A stretch of 64,000 bases of DNA from Gammaproteobacteria bacterium (GTDB lineage: Bacteria; Pseudomonadota; Gammaproteobacteria; Steroidobacterales; PWYM01). Under the pieces are notes generated by a model. The model was given only the letters and a program-made list of their open reading frames with translations, was not told where the DNA came from and did not search any database. Shown one piece after another: positions 49,791 through 57,773 of this stretch. A program made the position numbers and the translations under genes. The stretch is taken from positions 1 to 64,000 of the forward strand of contig RECU01000056.1 of NCBI GenBank assembly GCA_007693855.1, written 5' to 3'. Each line of letters starts with the position of its first letter. Position 1 is the first letter of the stretch.

Positions 49791-51992
49791 ATGAACAACC
49801 GCAACCGCCTGGTCCTGACGGTGGCGGCCGTCGCCGTTGCCGCCACGGCCACCGCCGAAGACCGTCCACTCGACGAGCTGATCGTAACCGGCACGGCGTT
49901 CGGCGCACGCAGCGCCGATGAACTGGTCCAGCCAGTGAGCGTACTGCACGGGGATGAACTCGCCCGCAGGCTCGCAGGCTCCCTCGGGGAAATCCTCGAT
50001 GGTATCCCCGGCGTGGCGAACGCCGATTTCGGTCCGGGGGTCGGACGCCCGACGGTGCGCGGCCAGCAGGGCTCACGGGTGGTGGTGCTCGACGACGGGC
50101 TTCCGGTCGCCGACGTCTCCGGCGAGGGCGTCGACCACGCCGTGGCCATTGATGGTCGTGGCGCCGCACAGATCGAGATCTTCCGCGGCCCCATGACCCT
50201 GCTCTATGGCAGCGGCGCGGCCGGGGGCGTCGTGAATGTCGGGAGCTTCCGGTTCCTGCCGGATTTCGCCCCCTCGAGTTTCGCCCGCCTGGACGCCAGC
50301 TACTCGCCCAACGGCCGTGACCGCCAGCTCGACCTGCAGGCCGAGCATGCCCTGCACGAGACCTTTGGCCTGCGTGGCGCCCTCGGTGTTCGCCGCAGCA
50401 GCGACTTCTCCATCAGCGGCTTCCAGGAAATCGACCAGACCGAAGGCCGGCGCGGCCGCCTCCAGAACAGCAGCATCAGCACCGACACCGCCTCGCTCAC
50501 CGGCCTGTTCCGCCAGGACTGGGGCCACATCGGCCTTGGCGGCAGCCGCTGGCGTACCGACTACGGCATCCCCGAGGTGTTCGATCCCCAACGTCTTCGC
50601 GGCGACGGCGCCGACGAATTCGAGCGGGTGACCGCCGATTACGATCGGCTCGATCTGCGCGCCGAAATCCTCGCGCCGCTGCCGGGATTCACCAGTCTGC
50701 GACTCAAGTCCGCATGGACACGCTTCGAGCAACAGGAAACCGAGTTCGAATTCAGCCGGGACACCGGGGCACTCGAGGACCTCGAGGTGGAGGTGGAATT
50801 CGAGAACCGCGAGCTGCAAGGCCGCCTGGACCTGGTCCACGCGCCGCTCGCCGGCTGGCAGGGGGTCATCGGCTTGACCTTCGCGGATCGCGATTTCGTA
50901 GCCGATGTCCCCGACAGCGAAGAGGAGTCGTTCTACATCCGTCCGAACCGCACGCGTACCGTCGCGGCGTTCCTGGTGGAGGAGCGGGCGACGCGCTTTG
51001 GTCAGATCGAGCTCGGCGGGCGCTTCGAACGTGAGCGCAGCCGGGCCGAAGACCTGGGCCGCCTGGCCGACGGTGGCGTCACGACCCCTGACGGCGCACT
51101 GGTCACCCGCCCGGAGCAGCTGCCGACGCGGACGACGACACCGGTGAGCCTGTCAGCCGGCGCCCTGGTGCGACTCGGCGAAGGACATCGCCTCCGCCTG
51201 GCCACCAGCCGCGCCCAGCGCACCCCCTCGGCAGAACAGCTGTATGCCTTCGGGCGCCACGCGGCCGCGGGGACCTGGGAAATCGGAGATCCTGACCTCG
51301 CCCGGGAAACCTACAGCAATTTCGAAATCAGCCTCGAACGCCACCTCGGTCGACTCCGCTACGATCTCACGGTGTTCTACAACCGCGCCGATAACTACAT
51401 CTTCCTCGCCTCCGAGGATGACGGCAACGGCAATCCCGTATTCGTCAACGACATCGGTAACCGCGCCGGCGAAGGTGCCACCGTCGGCTGCGCGCCTGGA
51501 GACGGCGGGCTCTGCCGCCTGCGCAACCAGCTGGTCATCAACGAGCAGGCCGATGCCGAGTTCTATGGCGCCGAACTCGCCGGCAGCTTTCAGCTGACCG
51601 ACGGCGCCGTGCCGCTGACGCTGCATTTCAGCGGGGATCTCGTGCGCGGCCAGCTGCGCGAGGGCGGCAATCTGCCGCGCATCACCCCGGCGCGCGCCGG
51701 CGTCGGTCTGGCCAGTCGCTGGCAAGGGCTCGACCTCCGCGCAGACCTGCAGCGCATCACGCGCCAGAATCGCGTCGCCTCGGCCGAAAGCCCCACGGCC
51801 GGTTTCAACCTGCTGTCGCTCGATCTCGCCTGGGCGCTGCCCGGCACCGGCGCCGAGACCACCGTTTATCTGCGCGCGCGCAACCTCCTCGACGAAGACG
51901 GCCGTCGCCACCAGAGCTTTTTCAAGGACGACGCACCGATCATCGGCCGCGCCGTCTACGTGGGCTTCCGCAGCCAGCTCGGCGGACGCTGA
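49791..51992 (+). CDS. TonB-dependent receptor 1 (putative zinc uptake, ZnuD-like)
   Basis: The 733-residue outer-membrane receptor has a signal peptide (~1-22, ending ATATAED), a TonB-box region (DELIVTG), the plug domain with RPTVRGQQGSRVVVLDDGLP and IEIFRGPMTLLYGSGAAGGV, and a 22-strand barrel. The plug resembles ZnuD-type receptors, and the upstream Zur-like box points to zinc or a zinc complex. The extracellular loops are not His-rich. They contain a Cys-x7-Cys pair (CAPGDGGLC). The protein ends …FRSQLGGR instead of an aromatic residue. It is a tandem paralogue of the next gene. Substrate is inference. Confidence 0.85.
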   Translation: MNNRNRLVLTVAAVAVAATATAEDRPLDELIVTGTAFGARSADELVQPVSVLHGDELARRLAGSLGEILDGIPGVANADFGPGVGRPTVRGQQGSRVVVLDDGLPVADVSGEGVDHAVAIDGRGAAQIEIFRGPMTLLYGSGAAGGVVNVGSFRFLPDFAPSSFARLDASYSPNGRDRQLDLQAEHALHETFGLRGALGVRRSSDFSISGFQEIDQTEGRRGRLQNSSISTDTASLTGLFRQDWGHIGLGGSRWRTDYGIPEVFDPQRLRGDGADEFERVTADYDRLDLRAEILAPLPGFTSLRLKSAWTRFEQQETEFEFSRDTGALEDLEVEVEFENRELQGRLDLVHAPLAGWQGVIGLTFADRDFVADVPDSEEESFYIRPNRTRTVAAFLVEERATRFGQIELGGRFERERSRAEDLGRLADGGVTTPDGALVTRPEQLPTRTTTPVSLSAGALVRLGEGHRLRLATSRAQRTPSAEQLYAFGRHAAAGTWEIGDPDLARETYSNFEISLERHLGRLRYDLTVFYNRADNYIFLASEDDGNGNPVFVNDIGNRAGEGATVGCAPGDGGLCRLRNQLVINEQADAEFYGAELAGSFQLTDGAVPLTLHFSGDLVRGQLREGGNLPRITPARAGVGLASRWQGLDLRADLQRITRQNRVASAESPTAGFNLLSLDLAWALPGTGAETTVYLRARNLLDEDGRRHQSFFKDDAPIIGRAVYVGFRSQLGGR

Positions 51993-52051
51993 AGCCGCGC
52001 GCCAGCAGGGTCGTTCGGGCCTGGGCCCCTGTGCCGGCTTGGAAGTCGGAC

Positions 52052-52064
52052 GTTATATTGTTAC
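52052..52064. promoter_or_regulatory. Degenerate Zur-box-like site upstream of receptor 2
   Basis: GTTATATTGTTAC keeps one full half-site (GTTATA) and a partly matching second half (TGTTAC against TATAAC). It lies 81 bp before the second receptor's ATG, in a short A/T-rich patch. It resembles the perfect site before receptor 1 and may bind Zur more weakly. Confidence 0.55.
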
Positions 52065-52145
52065 TATTTCTGACTTGCAAATCGGCGCACCCGGTCCAGG
52101 GGTGCGGCCTCTTTGAATATCGTCCAAATCCACAGGGAGTGTCCG

Positions 52146-54377
52146 ATGTCGAGGATGATCACCCGACGGCTGCCCGCCGTCCTCGCCGCCAGCGTACTGG
52201 CCCCGATCGTGCTGCAGAGCGCCCAGGCGCAACAGCCCGCCGACACCCGCGTCCTCACCGAAATCATCGTCACCGCCGACCCCATTGGCGGCCGGACCGC
52301 CGACGAGCTGATCCAGCCGGTTAGTGTGCTGCACGGTGACGAGCTCGCCCGCAGGCTCGCAGGCTCCATCGGCGAGATCCTCGACGGCCTCCCCGGCGTG
52401 GCCAACGCCGACTTCGGCCCAGGGGTCGGCCGACCCACCGTGCGCGGCCAGCAGGGCTCGCGCGTGGTCGTGCTCGATGACGGCCTGCCCGTCGCCGACG
52501 TCTCCGGCGAGGGCGTCGACCACGCCGTCGCCATCGATGCCCGCGGCGCCGAACAGATCGAGATCTTCCGCGGCCCCATGACCCTGCTCTACGGCAGCGG
52601 CGCCGCCGGCGGTGTCGTCAACGTCAGAAGCTCACGCTTCCTCCCAGACTTCGCCCCCTCCAGCTTCGCGCGCCTGGATGCCAGCTATTCCCCCAACGGC
52701 GATGACCGTCAGGTCGACCTGCAGTTCGAACACGCCCTCGACGAGGCCTTCGGCCTGCGCGGCGCGCTTGGGCTGCGCCGCAGCAACGACTTCTCCATCA
52801 AGGGCTTCCAGGAGGAAGACCAGACCGAGGGCCGGCGCGGACGCCTGCAAAACAGCAACCTCAGCAGCGACACCGCCTCGCTTACCGGCATGTTCCGCCA
52901 GGACTGGGGACACATCGGCCTGGGCGCCAGCCGCTGGCGCACCGATTACGGCATCCCCGAAGTCTTCGACCCGCAGCGCCTGCGCGGCGATGGCTCCGAT
53001 GACTTCGAACGCATCACCGCCGATTACGAGCGCATCGACCTGCGCGCCGAAATCCTCGATCCCCTGCCCGGCTTCACCACCCTGCGGCTCAAGTCCGCCT
53101 GGACCCGCTTCGAACAGCAGGAATCCGAGTTCAAGTTCAACCGCGCCGACGGCAGCTTCCGCGAAGCCATTGTCGAGGCCGAGTTCCAGAACGATGAGTT
53201 CGACACCCGCATCGACCTGGTGCACGCGCCCATCGCCGGCTGGCAGGGCGTGCTGGGTCTGCAGTTCTCGGATCGCGACTTCTTTGCCGACGACCCGCGT
53301 GGCGCCGATCGGGGCTTCTACGTGCGCCCGAACCGCACGCGAACCAGCGCCCTGTATCTGGTCGAGGAACTGCGCACGGGGTTTGGCCGTCTTGAATTTG
53401 GCGGCCGGATCGAACGCACCGCCAGCCGGGCCGACGACGTCATCGGCTCGCGCGTCGAGGGCGTCACCCAGGAAGACGGCAGCTTCCTGCCCCTGCCCGA
53501 GCAGCTCGACCGGCGTCGCGACACGCCGCTGAGCCTCTCCGCCGGCAGCATCATCGACCTCGACGAGGCCCACCATCTGCGGGTGGCGCTGACCCGCGCG
53601 CAGCGCATGCCTTCGGGCGAACAGCTCTACGCCTTCGGCCGGCATGCCGCGGCCGGCACCTGGGAGGTCGGCAACCCCGAGCTCGACCGCGAAACCTACA
53701 CCAACTTCGAACTCGGCATCGACCGCCACCTCGGGCGCCTGCGCTACGATTTCACGGTCTTCTACAACCGCGCCGACGACTACATCTTCCTCGCCTCCGA
53801 GGATGACGGCACCGGCAACCCCGTGTTCGTCAATGACATCGGTAACCGCGCCGGCGAAGGCGCCGCCGCCGACTGCGCGCCTGGTGCCGGCGGCCTCTGC
53901 CGCCTGCGCAACCAGCTGGTCACCAACCAACAGGCCGACGCCGAGTTCTACGGCGCCGAACTCGCCGGCAGCTTCCAGCTCGTCGAGGGCCCCGTGCCGC
54001 TGACCCTGCACGTCAGCGGCGACCTGGTGCGCGGCAAGCTGCGCGACGGCGGCAACCTCCCGCGCATCACCCCCGCGCGCGCCGGCGTCGGCCTGGCCAC
54101 TCGCCTGGAGGGGATCGACATGCGCGTCGACTTCCAGCGGGTCGACCGCCAGAGCCGCATCGGCGAGGCGGAGAGCACCACCGATGGCTTCAACCTGCTC
54201 TCGCTGGATCTCGCCTGGCAGCTTCCCGGCACCGGCACCGACACCACGCTCTACCTGCGCGGGCGAAACCTCCTCGACGAGGACGGCCGCCGCCACCAGA
54301 GCTTCTTCAAGGATGACGCACCGATCATCGGCCGCGCCTTCTACCTCGGCTTCCGCACCCAGCTCGGCGGACGCTGA
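52146..54377 (+). CDS. TonB-dependent receptor 2 (putative zinc uptake, ZnuD-like)
   Basis: This 743-residue paralogue of receptor 1 has its own signal peptide (~1-31, ending SAQAQQP) and TonB-box region (LTEIIVTADP). The plug is nearly identical to receptor 1 (…RPTVRGQQGSRVVVLDDGLP), and the C-terminus is almost the same, ending FRTQLGGR. Differences concentrate in extracellular loops, for instance DDPRGADRGFY against DVPDSEEESFY. The Cys-x7-Cys loop is kept (CAPGAGGLC). ATG 52146 has AGGGAG well spaced. Both receptors look intact, so they may differ in ligand or affinity. Confidence 0.85.
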   Translation: MSRMITRRLPAVLAASVLAPIVLQSAQAQQPADTRVLTEIIVTADPIGGRTADELIQPVSVLHGDELARRLAGSIGEILDGLPGVANADFGPGVGRPTVRGQQGSRVVVLDDGLPVADVSGEGVDHAVAIDARGAEQIEIFRGPMTLLYGSGAAGGVVNVRSSRFLPDFAPSSFARLDASYSPNGDDRQVDLQFEHALDEAFGLRGALGLRRSNDFSIKGFQEEDQTEGRRGRLQNSNLSSDTASLTGMFRQDWGHIGLGASRWRTDYGIPEVFDPQRLRGDGSDDFERITADYERIDLRAEILDPLPGFTTLRLKSAWTRFEQQESEFKFNRADGSFREAIVEAEFQNDEFDTRIDLVHAPIAGWQGVLGLQFSDRDFFADDPRGADRGFYVRPNRTRTSALYLVEELRTGFGRLEFGGRIERTASRADDVIGSRVEGVTQEDGSFLPLPEQLDRRRDTPLSLSAGSIIDLDEAHHLRVALTRAQRMPSGEQLYAFGRHAAAGTWEVGNPELDRETYTNFELGIDRHLGRLRYDFTVFYNRADDYIFLASEDDGTGNPVFVNDIGNRAGEGAAADCAPGAGGLCRLRNQLVTNQQADAEFYGAELAGSFQLVEGPVPLTLHVSGDLVRGKLRDGGNLPRITPARAGVGLATRLEGIDMRVDFQRVDRQSRIGEAESTTDGFNLLSLDLAWQLPGTGTDTTLYLRGRNLLDEDGRRHQSFFKDDAPIIGRAFYLGFRTQLGGR

Positions 54378-54431
54378 GCGCAGGCGCAACGCCCGCGCGC
54401 AACCAGGACAGCGAATCTGGGGCCTCGTCTT

Positions 54432-54463
54432 CCGTCTCACCCACGGTGCCGTGGGTGAGACGG
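54432..54463. terminator. Bidirectional hairpin terminator between receptor 2 and the patatin gene
   Basis: A perfect 13-bp stem (CCGTCTCACCCAC, 54432-54444; GTGGGTGAGACGG, 54451-54463) closes a six-base loop. It sits between the convergent receptor 2 stop and patatin stop. No strong U-tract follows on either side, though GAGTTTC lies just after it on the plus strand. Stem length and position favour a shared terminator. Confidence 0.65.
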
Positions 54464-54470
54464 GAGAGTT

Positions 54471-55685
54471 TCAGGTCTCCTCCAGCAGGCCGCGGCGAAG
54501 CGGCTCGGGCGCCTCGAGCTCTGCCATCTCCTCAGCAAACAGAAAGGCCTCGAGTTCATCGCGCCGGGCCATGGCGTCCTCGTAGCCCAACGCCATGAGT
54601 TCACGCGTGAACCCGGATTCGAACAGCAGGTAGCTCAACAGCTGCGCGCCGCCACGATTGCTGGCCCCCACCCCGCGCAACAGCGCGCGGACGCTCCGCG
54701 GCAGCTCACCCGCGTGGCGCTGGGCGATGTCACGGATGTCATGGCTGGGCGTGAACAGCAGGGTGTCGATGCGCCGCAGCCGACCAGGCGGCCCCTGTAG
54801 GGCGGTCCCCGGTGGCAGCTGCGCCAGCATCCGGTTGATGCGGGTGAGGCGCTCGAGGTCGGCATACAGGCTGTCCATGAACAGACTGTCGAGCAGGTAG
54901 CCGGCCAGTTCGCCGAAACCGGGATACGGAGGATTCGCGTCGGCCGCAGGCTCAGGATCGGGTTTCTCGTCGCGAATCCCGACCACGCACAGCCGCTGCG
55001 CGCCCAGGTGAATCGCTGCCGACAGCGGGGCCGACTGGCGGACCGCGCCATCACCATGCCATTGTCCATCGATCCAGACCGGCGGGAACACCAGCGGCAC
55101 GGCGGCACTGGCCAGCACGTGCTCCAGGCTGAGGTCAACCGCGACGCCGGCGCGCCGGGCCCGCTGCCAGCCCATGAGCTCCGGGCGGCCCTGGAAAAAA
55201 GTCACCGAGCGGCCCACGCCGTAGGCGGTCGTGGTCACGGCAAGTGCGTCGAGCTCGCCGCGTCGCAGGGACTCGGCGATCCGAGGGAAACTGATCTCGC
55301 GCGCGAGCAGCGCCTCCAGCGGCGAGTAGTCCAGCAGCGACTTCGGGTTGTGCCGACCGATGCCGCCGGCGACCAGTGTCGCCAGCCAGCGCAGGCTGGA
55401 GCGCAGCATGGTCCGGGTGTCGGTGCGATAGACGTGATGTGCGCGGAAGTTCCGCCAGACCTCGGCCAATTCCCGGCTCGCCACCTCGAAACGCCGTGCC
55501 CGGGCAGCGAGCACCGCGGCATTGATCGCACCGGCCGAGGTGCCGGTGATCACGCCGAAGGGATTGCGCGCGCCGCGCGGCAGCAGTGCGGCCACCGCCT
55601 GCAGCACGCCCACCTGGTAGGCTCCGCGGGCGCCGCCACCCGGCAGGATCAGCGCCCGCCGGATCCCGTCGCCCGCCACGCTCAC
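54471..55685 (-). CDS. Patatin-like phospholipase
   Basis: The 404-residue protein has an N-terminal patatin domain with the oxyanion loop GGGARGAY (~17-23), the nucleophile elbow GTSAG (Ser50) and the catalytic Asp in GDGAVRQ (Asp212). So the Ser-Asp dyad is intact and lipid acyl hydrolase activity is predicted. The C-terminal ~140 residues are helical without a recognised domain. No signal peptide is visible, so action at the inner leaflet is likely. The GTG start overlaps the VWA gene stop (GTGA), the third gene of a moxR-VWA-patatin operon. Confidence 0.9.
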   Translation of the reverse strand: MSVAGDGIRRALILPGGGARGAYQVGVLQAVAALLPRGARNPFGVITGTSAGAINAAVLAARARRFEVASRELAEVWRNFRAHHVYRTDTRTMLRSSLRWLATLVAGGIGRHNPKSLLDYSPLEALLAREISFPRIAESLRRGELDALAVTTTAYGVGRSVTFFQGRPELMGWQRARRAGVAVDLSLEHVLASAAVPLVFPPVWIDGQWHGDGAVRQSAPLSAAIHLGAQRLCVVGIRDEKPDPEPAADANPPYPGFGELAGYLLDSLFMDSLYADLERLTRINRMLAQLPPGTALQGPPGRLRRIDTLLFTPSHDIRDIAQRHAGELPRSVRALLRGVGASNRGGAQLLSYLLFESGFTRELMALGYEDAMARRDELEAFLFAEEMAELEAPEPLRRGLLEET

Positions 55686-56902
55686 GGCGCGGGTTCCGGC
55701 GCCCCGGCGAGCGCGGTCACCGCCACGGGCCGGCGCAGCCCCTGGATGCTCTCGTCGAGCCCGCGCAGCGTGAGCGGATACATGCGCTCATCCATCAGCT
55801 CACGGGTCATCTGTATCGAGGGCGTGTAGCCCCAGCGCTGCTCGGGCTCCGGGTTCAGCCACACCGCGTGCGGATAGGCGCGCAGCAGCCGGTTCAGCCA
55901 CACCTGGCCGGGTTCGTCATTCCAATGCTCCACGCTGCCGCCGGGATAACTGATTTCGTAGGGGCTCATGGTCGCGTCACCGACGAGGATCAGGCGGTAG
56001 TCGGGGCCGTACTTGCGCATCACCTCGGTCAGCGGAATCCGTTGGGCATGCCGGCGCCGGTTGTCCTTCCACACGCTCTCGTAGATGAAGTTGTGGAAAT
56101 AGTAATACTCCAGGTGCTTGAACTCCGCGCGAGCCGCCGAGAACATCTCCTCGCAGACCCGCACGTGGTCGTCCATCGACCCGCCGACATCCAGGAACAG
56201 CAGGACCTTCACCGCATTGTGCCGCTCCGGCTGCATGCGGATGTCCAGCAGGCCGGCATTCCTGGCCGTCGATTCGATGGTGCCCGGCAGGTCGAGCTGG
56301 TCGGCCGCGCCCTCGCGCGCGAAGCGCCGCAGCCGACGCAGGGCGAGCTTGATGTTACGCGTGCCGATCTGAACGGAATCGTCGAGATTGCGGTATTCAC
56401 GCTTCTCCCAGACCTTCACCGCACGCCGGTTGCCCCCCTTGCCACCGATCCGCACACCCTCCGGATTGAATCCGGAGTGCCCGAAGGGCGAGGTACCCCC
56501 CGTGCCGATCCACTTGTTGCCGCCATGGTGCTGGTCGTCCTGCTCGCGCAGCCGCTGTTGCAGCGCCTCCATGAGCGCCTCGAACCCGCCCATGGACTCG
56601 ATCTTCTGGCGCTCCTCCTCGGAGAGCAGCAGTTCCGCCTGGCGCTGCAGCCAGTCCTGGGGCACCTCGGCGGAGAAGGCCTGGAACAGCTGTTCGATGC
56701 CCTTGAAATGCGCAGCGAACACCTGGTCGAAGCGGTCGAACAGCGCCTCGTCCTTGATCAGTGTCGCCCGGGCAAGAAAGTAGAACTCATCCACCGAGAC
56801 GCTGGCCACGCGAGCGCGCAGCGCCTCGAGCAGCGTCAGGTACTCGGTGATCGAGACCCTGAGCCCGGCCTTGCGCAGCAGGAAAAAGAACTCAGCGAGC
56901 AT
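55682..56902 (-). CDS. VWA-domain protein (CoxE-like) partner of the MoxR ATPase
   Basis: The 406-residue cytoplasmic protein has an N-terminal helical domain (MLAEFFFLLRKAGLRVSITE), a Gly/His-rich middle (HHGGNKWIGTGGTSPFGHSG) and a C-terminal von Willebrand A domain. The metal-ion site reads FLDVGGSMDDH, so the usual DxSxS has Gly at the first Ser, a pattern seen in CoxE-like relatives. Such proteins pair with MoxR AAA+ ATPases as chaperone-like complexes. ATG 56902 overlaps the moxR gene by 11 bases. Confidence 0.9.
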   Translation of the reverse strand: MLAEFFFLLRKAGLRVSITEYLTLLEALRARVASVSVDEFYFLARATLIKDEALFDRFDQVFAAHFKGIEQLFQAFSAEVPQDWLQRQAELLLSEEERQKIESMGGFEALMEALQQRLREQDDQHHGGNKWIGTGGTSPFGHSGFNPEGVRIGGKGGNRRAVKVWEKREYRNLDDSVQIGTRNIKLALRRLRRFAREGAADQLDLPGTIESTARNAGLLDIRMQPERHNAVKVLLFLDVGGSMDDHVRVCEEMFSAARAEFKHLEYYYFHNFIYESVWKDNRRRHAQRIPLTEVMRKYGPDYRLILVGDATMSPYEISYPGGSVEHWNDEPGQVWLNRLLRAYPHAVWLNPEPEQRWGYTPSIQMTRELMDERMYPLTLRGLDESIQGLRRPVAVTALAGAPEPAP

Positions 56903-57743
56903 TGCGCCGGTGCATGAACGCGAGCTGCTCGAACAGATGCACATCCTGCTCGTTCTTGAGCAGTGCCCCATGCAGTGGTGGGATGGCGCGCTTGTCCGAG
57001 GCGCGCAGCGCCTCGGGCGGGATATCTTCGGCCAGCAGCAGTTTCAGCCAGTCCAGGAGCTCGGAGGTCGAGGGCTTCTTCTTCAACCCGGGCACTTCAC
57101 GCACCTGGTAGAAGGCGTTCAGCGCCTCGCGCAGCAGCTCCTGTTTAAGCCCCGGGTAATGCACTTCGACGATGCTCTGCATGGTCTCGGCATCGGGGAA
57201 GCGGATGTAGTGGAAGAAACAGCGGCGCAGGAAGGCGTCCGGCAATTCCTTCTCGTTGTTGCTGGTGATGATGATGATCGGACGGTGCCGCGCCCGCACG
57301 GTCTCCCCGGTCTCGTAGACGGTGAATTCCATCTGGTCGAGTTCCCGCAACAGATCGTTCGGAAACTCGATGTCGGCCTTGTCGATCTCGTCGATCAGCA
57401 GCACCGGCTGGACCTCGGAAGTGAAGGCCTCCCAGACCCGCCCCTTGCGGATGTAGTTGCCGATGTCCTTGACGCGATCGTCGCCCAGCTGGGAGTCGCG
57501 CAGGCGGGCCACGGCGTCGTATTCGTAGAGGCCCTGCTGGGCCTTGGTGGTGGACTTGATGTGCCACTCGAACAGCGGGCGTTCCAGCGACCGCGCCACC
57601 TCCTCGGCCAGCTGGGTCTTGCCGGTGCCGGGTTCCCCTTTCACCAGCACAGGCCGACCGAGGGTAATGCCCGCGTTGACCGCCATCATCAGGTCTTCGG
57701 TGGCGACGTAGCGTTCCGTGCCTGCAAATCGTGCGCTGCTCAT
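56892..57743 (-). CDS. MoxR-family AAA+ ATPase
   Basis: The 283-residue protein has Walker A VKGEPGTGKTQL, Walker B LLIDEIDKAD, sensor 1 TSNNEKEL and an arginine-finger-like FLRRCFFHY. It lacks extra domains, as usual in the MoxR group, which remodels or activates client proteins with a VWA partner. ATG 57743 is chosen; an in-frame TTG at 57755 adds four residues but sits too close to its GGAGG. It begins 30 bases after the pyk stop and could be read from the glycolytic operon or its own promoter. Confidence 0.92.
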   Translation of the reverse strand: MSSARFAGTERYVATEDLMMAVNAGITLGRPVLVKGEPGTGKTQLAEEVARSLERPLFEWHIKSTTKAQQGLYEYDAVARLRDSQLGDDRVKDIGNYIRKGRVWEAFTSEVQPVLLIDEIDKADIEFPNDLLRELDQMEFTVYETGETVRARHRPIIIITSNNEKELPDAFLRRCFFHYIRFPDAETMQSIVEVHYPGLKQELLREALNAFYQVREVPGLKKKPSTSELLDWLKLLLAEDIPPEALRASDKRAIPPLHGALLKNEQDVHLFEQLAFMHRRNAR

Positions 57744-57773
57744 GGTGTCAGACAAACCTCCGTGTCGTGAGGG

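Noticed and set aside
52632-54440. Minus-strand 602-codon frame opposite receptor 2
   Set aside because: Composition mirrors the antisense of the receptor gene; no domain, and it spans the terminator hairpin.
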